A DNA stretch of 64,000 nucleotides from Bordetella genomosp. 12 (GTDB lineage Bacteria > Pseudomonadota > Gammaproteobacteria > Burkholderiales > Burkholderiaceae_B), in contig NZ_NEVU01000001.1 of NCBI RefSeq assembly GCF_002261355.1, forward strand, positions 62,001 to 126,000, written 5' to 3'. Position numbers and translations under genes: made by a program. The first letter of the stretch is position 1; every line of letters starts with the position of its first letter. The notes below the pieces were generated by a model. It was given only the letters and a program-made list of their open reading frames with translations. It was not told the origin of the DNA and did not search any database. Below are positions 62,166 through 64,000 of this stretch, in pieces.

Positions 62166-63356
62166 ATGTCCTCATCCGCGCATATCGACACGCTGCTTCA
62201 GCACATGGGCACCGCGCCCTTTGATCCCAAGACGGGCACCGCCCCGGTCAATCTGCCCTCCATGCGCGCGAGCACGGTGCGTTTTGCGAGCCTGGAGGCG
62301 CTGGAAAATGCGCAGCAGCGCAAGGCCGCTGGCGAGCGCGCCGCCACCTACGGGCGCATGGGCATGGACACGCACGCCGCGCTGGAGCAGGTGTTCTGCC
62401 AGCTCGAAGACGGTACGCACTGCTACCTGGCGCCGTCGGGCATGGCCGGGATCACCATGGTCTTTCTGGCCTTGTTGTCGGCGGGCGATCATGCCCTGGT
62501 GGCCGATTGCGTTTACGGGCCGGTGCATGAGCTGGACGCCGCCTTGCTCTCGCGCATGGGCATCGAGCTGACGCTCTATCACGCGGGCGATGACCTGGAA
62601 AAACTGCTGCGGCCCAACACGCGCCTGTTGTATGCCGAGGCGCCCGGTTCGCTGCTGTTCGAGATGCTCGACTTGCCCGCCCTGGCGCGCTTTGCGCGCC
62701 AGCACCATCTCGTGCTGGCGACCGACAACACCTGGGGCTCGGGCTATATCTACCGCCCGTTGGCGCTGGGGGCGCAGGTCTCGGTCATCGCCGGCACCAA
62801 GTACGTGGGCGGCCATTCCGATCTGATGCTCGGCGCGGTGGTCACCAACGATGAAGCCATCGCCAAACGCCTGAACCGCACGCAGTACGCCATGGGGTAT
62901 TCGGTCAGTGCCGATGACGCCTGGCTGGCCCTGCGCGGTGTGCGGACCATGCCGGTGCGCATGGCGCAGCATGCGCGCCATGCCCTGGAGGTCTGCGAGT
63001 TCCTGCAGCAGCGCCCCGAGGTGGCCGCCATCTACCACCCTGCCTGGCCCGGCGACGCCGGCCATGCGCTCTGGCAGCGGGATTGCACCGGCTCCAACGG
63101 GATGCTGGCGGTGCAACTACGCCTGTCGCCGCAGGCCGCGCGGGTTTTCGTGGATGCCCTCACCCTGTTCGGCATCGGCTTTTCCTGGGGCGGCTTCGAG
63201 TCCCTGGTGCAGTTGGTCACGCCCGGCGAGCTGGCACGGCATCATTACTGGACCGGTGGCCAGGACGCGCTGGTGCGCTTGCATATCGGGCTGGAGTCGC
63301 CCGCCGATCTGATCGCCGATCTGGCTCAGGCGCTGCAGCGCGCCCAGGGGCGCTAA
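62166..63356 (+). CDS. metC: cystathionine beta-lyase
   Basis: The PLP enzyme (396 residues) cleaves cystathionine to homocysteine, pyruvate and ammonia in methionine synthesis. It has the Cys/Met-metabolism PLP motif: YLAPSGMAGITMVFLALL, ADCVYGPVHELDAALLSRMGIE, TDNTWGSGYIYRPLALGA and the PLP Lys212 in AGTKYVGGHSDLMLGAV. The GFSWGGFESLVQ region is typical of MetC rather than MetB. Length fits the family (about 395). It is divergent from the exporter gene and its stop overlaps the convergent EAL gene by 4 bases. Confidence 0.92.
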   Translation: MSSSAHIDTLLQHMGTAPFDPKTGTAPVNLPSMRASTVRFASLEALENAQQRKAAGERAATYGRMGMDTHAALEQVFCQLEDGTHCYLAPSGMAGITMVFLALLSAGDHALVADCVYGPVHELDAALLSRMGIELTLYHAGDDLEKLLRPNTRLLYAEAPGSLLFEMLDLPALARFARQHHLVLATDNTWGSGYIYRPLALGAQVSVIAGTKYVGGHSDLMLGAVVTNDEAIAKRLNRTQYAMGYSVSADDAWLALRGVRTMPVRMAQHARHALEVCEFLQQRPEVAAIYHPAWPGDAGHALWQRDCTGSNGMLAVQLRLSPQAARVFVDALTLFGIGFSWGGFESLVQLVTPGELARHHYWTGGQDALVRLHIGLESPADLIADLAQALQRAQGR

Positions 63357-64000
63357 AGCGGGTCTGGGTGCGCGGCCTGCCGGTCGCGCCGCCACTGCGC
63401 GAGCACCTCGGGCGGCAGGGGCTGGGAGTACAGATAGCCCTGCCCCCACTGCACCCCCTGGCGGGTCAGGTGCTCGGCCTGCTCGCGGGTTTCGATGCCC
63501 TCGGCCGTGAGCTCCATCTCCAGACGGCGGCCCAGCGAAATAATGGTTTCGAGCACGACCGCATTGACCGATTCCGTGCCGATGCCCATGACAAAGCTGC
63601 GGTCGATCTTGAGGAAATCGGCGTCGAACTCGCGCAGATACGCCAGTGCGCTCTGGCCCGTGCCGAAATCATCCAAGGCCCACAACACCCCGAGTTTGCG
63701 GGCTTGTTGAATATTCGACAACGTTTGCTGGTCGCGTGGCAGGGCTTCGCGCTCGGTCAGCTCCAGCACGACCTTGGGGCGTCCCGGGCCCAAGGCGGCC
63801 ATCAGTCTGCCGACGTCCTGGGTGAAGGTTGGCGTGGCCAGGTGAGAGCCGCTGATATTGATGGCCAGATGGTCCTGCGGACCCAGCTGCATGAGCGGCA
63901 GGTCGGCCGCGACGAGTTCGAAGATGTGCCGGGTCAGGGCAGGCATCAGGCCATGCTGCTCGGCCAACGGGATGAACAGATCGGGCCTGACCATGTCCAG
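63353..64000 (-). CDS. EAL-domain protein, C-terminal part (5' end outside window)
   Basis: The C-terminal 215 residues of a c-di-GMP phosphodiesterase-type protein; the frame stays open to the window edge, so the N-terminus is missing. EAL motifs seen: NISGSHL, LELTERE, DDFGTGQSALAYL, FLKIDRSFV, TAEGIET and WGQGYLYSQPLP, in the usual order and with the acidic and Lys residues needed for activity. The E-A-L motif itself lies outside the window. The residues are typical of active enzymes, but whether other domains precede it cannot be told. Confidence 0.88.
   Translation of the reverse strand: MDMVRPDLFIPLAEQHGLMPALTRHIFELVAADLPLMQLGPQDHLAINISGSHLATPTFTQDVGRLMAALGPGRPKVVLELTEREALPRDQQTLSNIQQARKLGVLWALDDFGTGQSALAYLREFDADFLKIDRSFVMGIGTESVNAVVLETIISLGRRLEMELTAEGIETREQAEHLTRQGVQWGQGYLYSQPLPPEVLAQWRRDRQAAHPDPL

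Overview
The window is about 64 kb of GC-rich, gene-dense chromosome from a betaproteobacterium of the family Alcaligenaceae, most likely Bordetella or a close relative such as Achromobacter. The reasons are the gene order yidC-yidD-rnpA-rpmH facing dnaA-dnaN-gyrB, two Bug/TctC-type periplasmic receptors paired with regulators, a lone ribB behind an FMN riboswitch, a LiuR-type leucine catabolism cluster and Lys/Ala-rich histone-like protein tails. The species cannot be fixed from sequence reading alone. I saw no rRNA, tRNA, CRISPR array, insertion sequence or prophage; the region looks like ordinary core plus niche-adaptive chromosome.

Layout, left to right. 1-0.8 kb: 3' end of katG. 0.9-9.2 kb: the replication-initiation neighbourhood (yidC, yidD, rnpA, rpmH on the minus strand; dnaA, dnaN, gyrB on the plus strand). 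9.4-10.7 kb: a blue-light (BLUF)-EAL protein. 10.7-14.8 kb: an IclR regulator divergent from an amidase and a Bug receptor, then a TetR regulator. 14.8-17.2 kb: acylphosphatase, an FMN-dependent 2-hydroxyacid dehydrogenase and a thiol dioxygenase. 17.2-23.1 kb: a five-gene operon for nucleobase/nucleoside ABC uptake plus cytosine deaminase. 23.4-27.2 kb: PanE-like reductase, small NAD-binding and SnoaL-like proteins, a nucleoside deoxyribosyltransferase, and riboswitch-controlled ribB. 27.2-31.1 kb: SET-domain protein, bestrophin-like channel, and an Lrp regulator divergent from an orphan acetolactate synthase large subunit.

31.1-36.9 kb is a six-gene operon (NMT1/THI5-like binding protein, ATPase, permease, SDR, aldehyde dehydrogenase, SDR) that looks like uptake plus oxidation of an unidentified alcohol or aldehyde substrate. 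37.0-43.8 kb carries topB with a histone-H1-like tail, a large multi-domain membrane protein, gluQ and smg. 43.9-49.4 kb holds a TonB-dependent receptor with a Fur-like site and a TAXI-TRAP transporter. 49.6-52.4 kb holds a D-threonine aldolase-like enzyme, an ArgD-type aminotransferase and a DUF1653 protein. 52.4-61.4 kb is the leucine/isovalerate (liu) region: biotin carboxylase, carboxyltransferase, thiolase and isovaleryl-CoA dehydrogenase, a Bug receptor, the MerR-type regulator LiuR and a metallo-beta-lactamase-fold hydrolase. The same 17-bp operator lies in both divergent promoter regions. The window ends with a LysE-type exporter, MetC and a truncated EAL protein.

The most notable items are the paired LiuR operators, which tie a Bug receptor and an MBL hydrolase to leucine catabolism; the BLUF-EAL protein that keeps the usual phosphodiesterase residues; the uncharacterised ABC/SDR/ALDH/SDR operon; and the dnaA upstream region, where I find only one perfect DnaA box. 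All functions are inferred from recognisable motifs and context; no database search was run.
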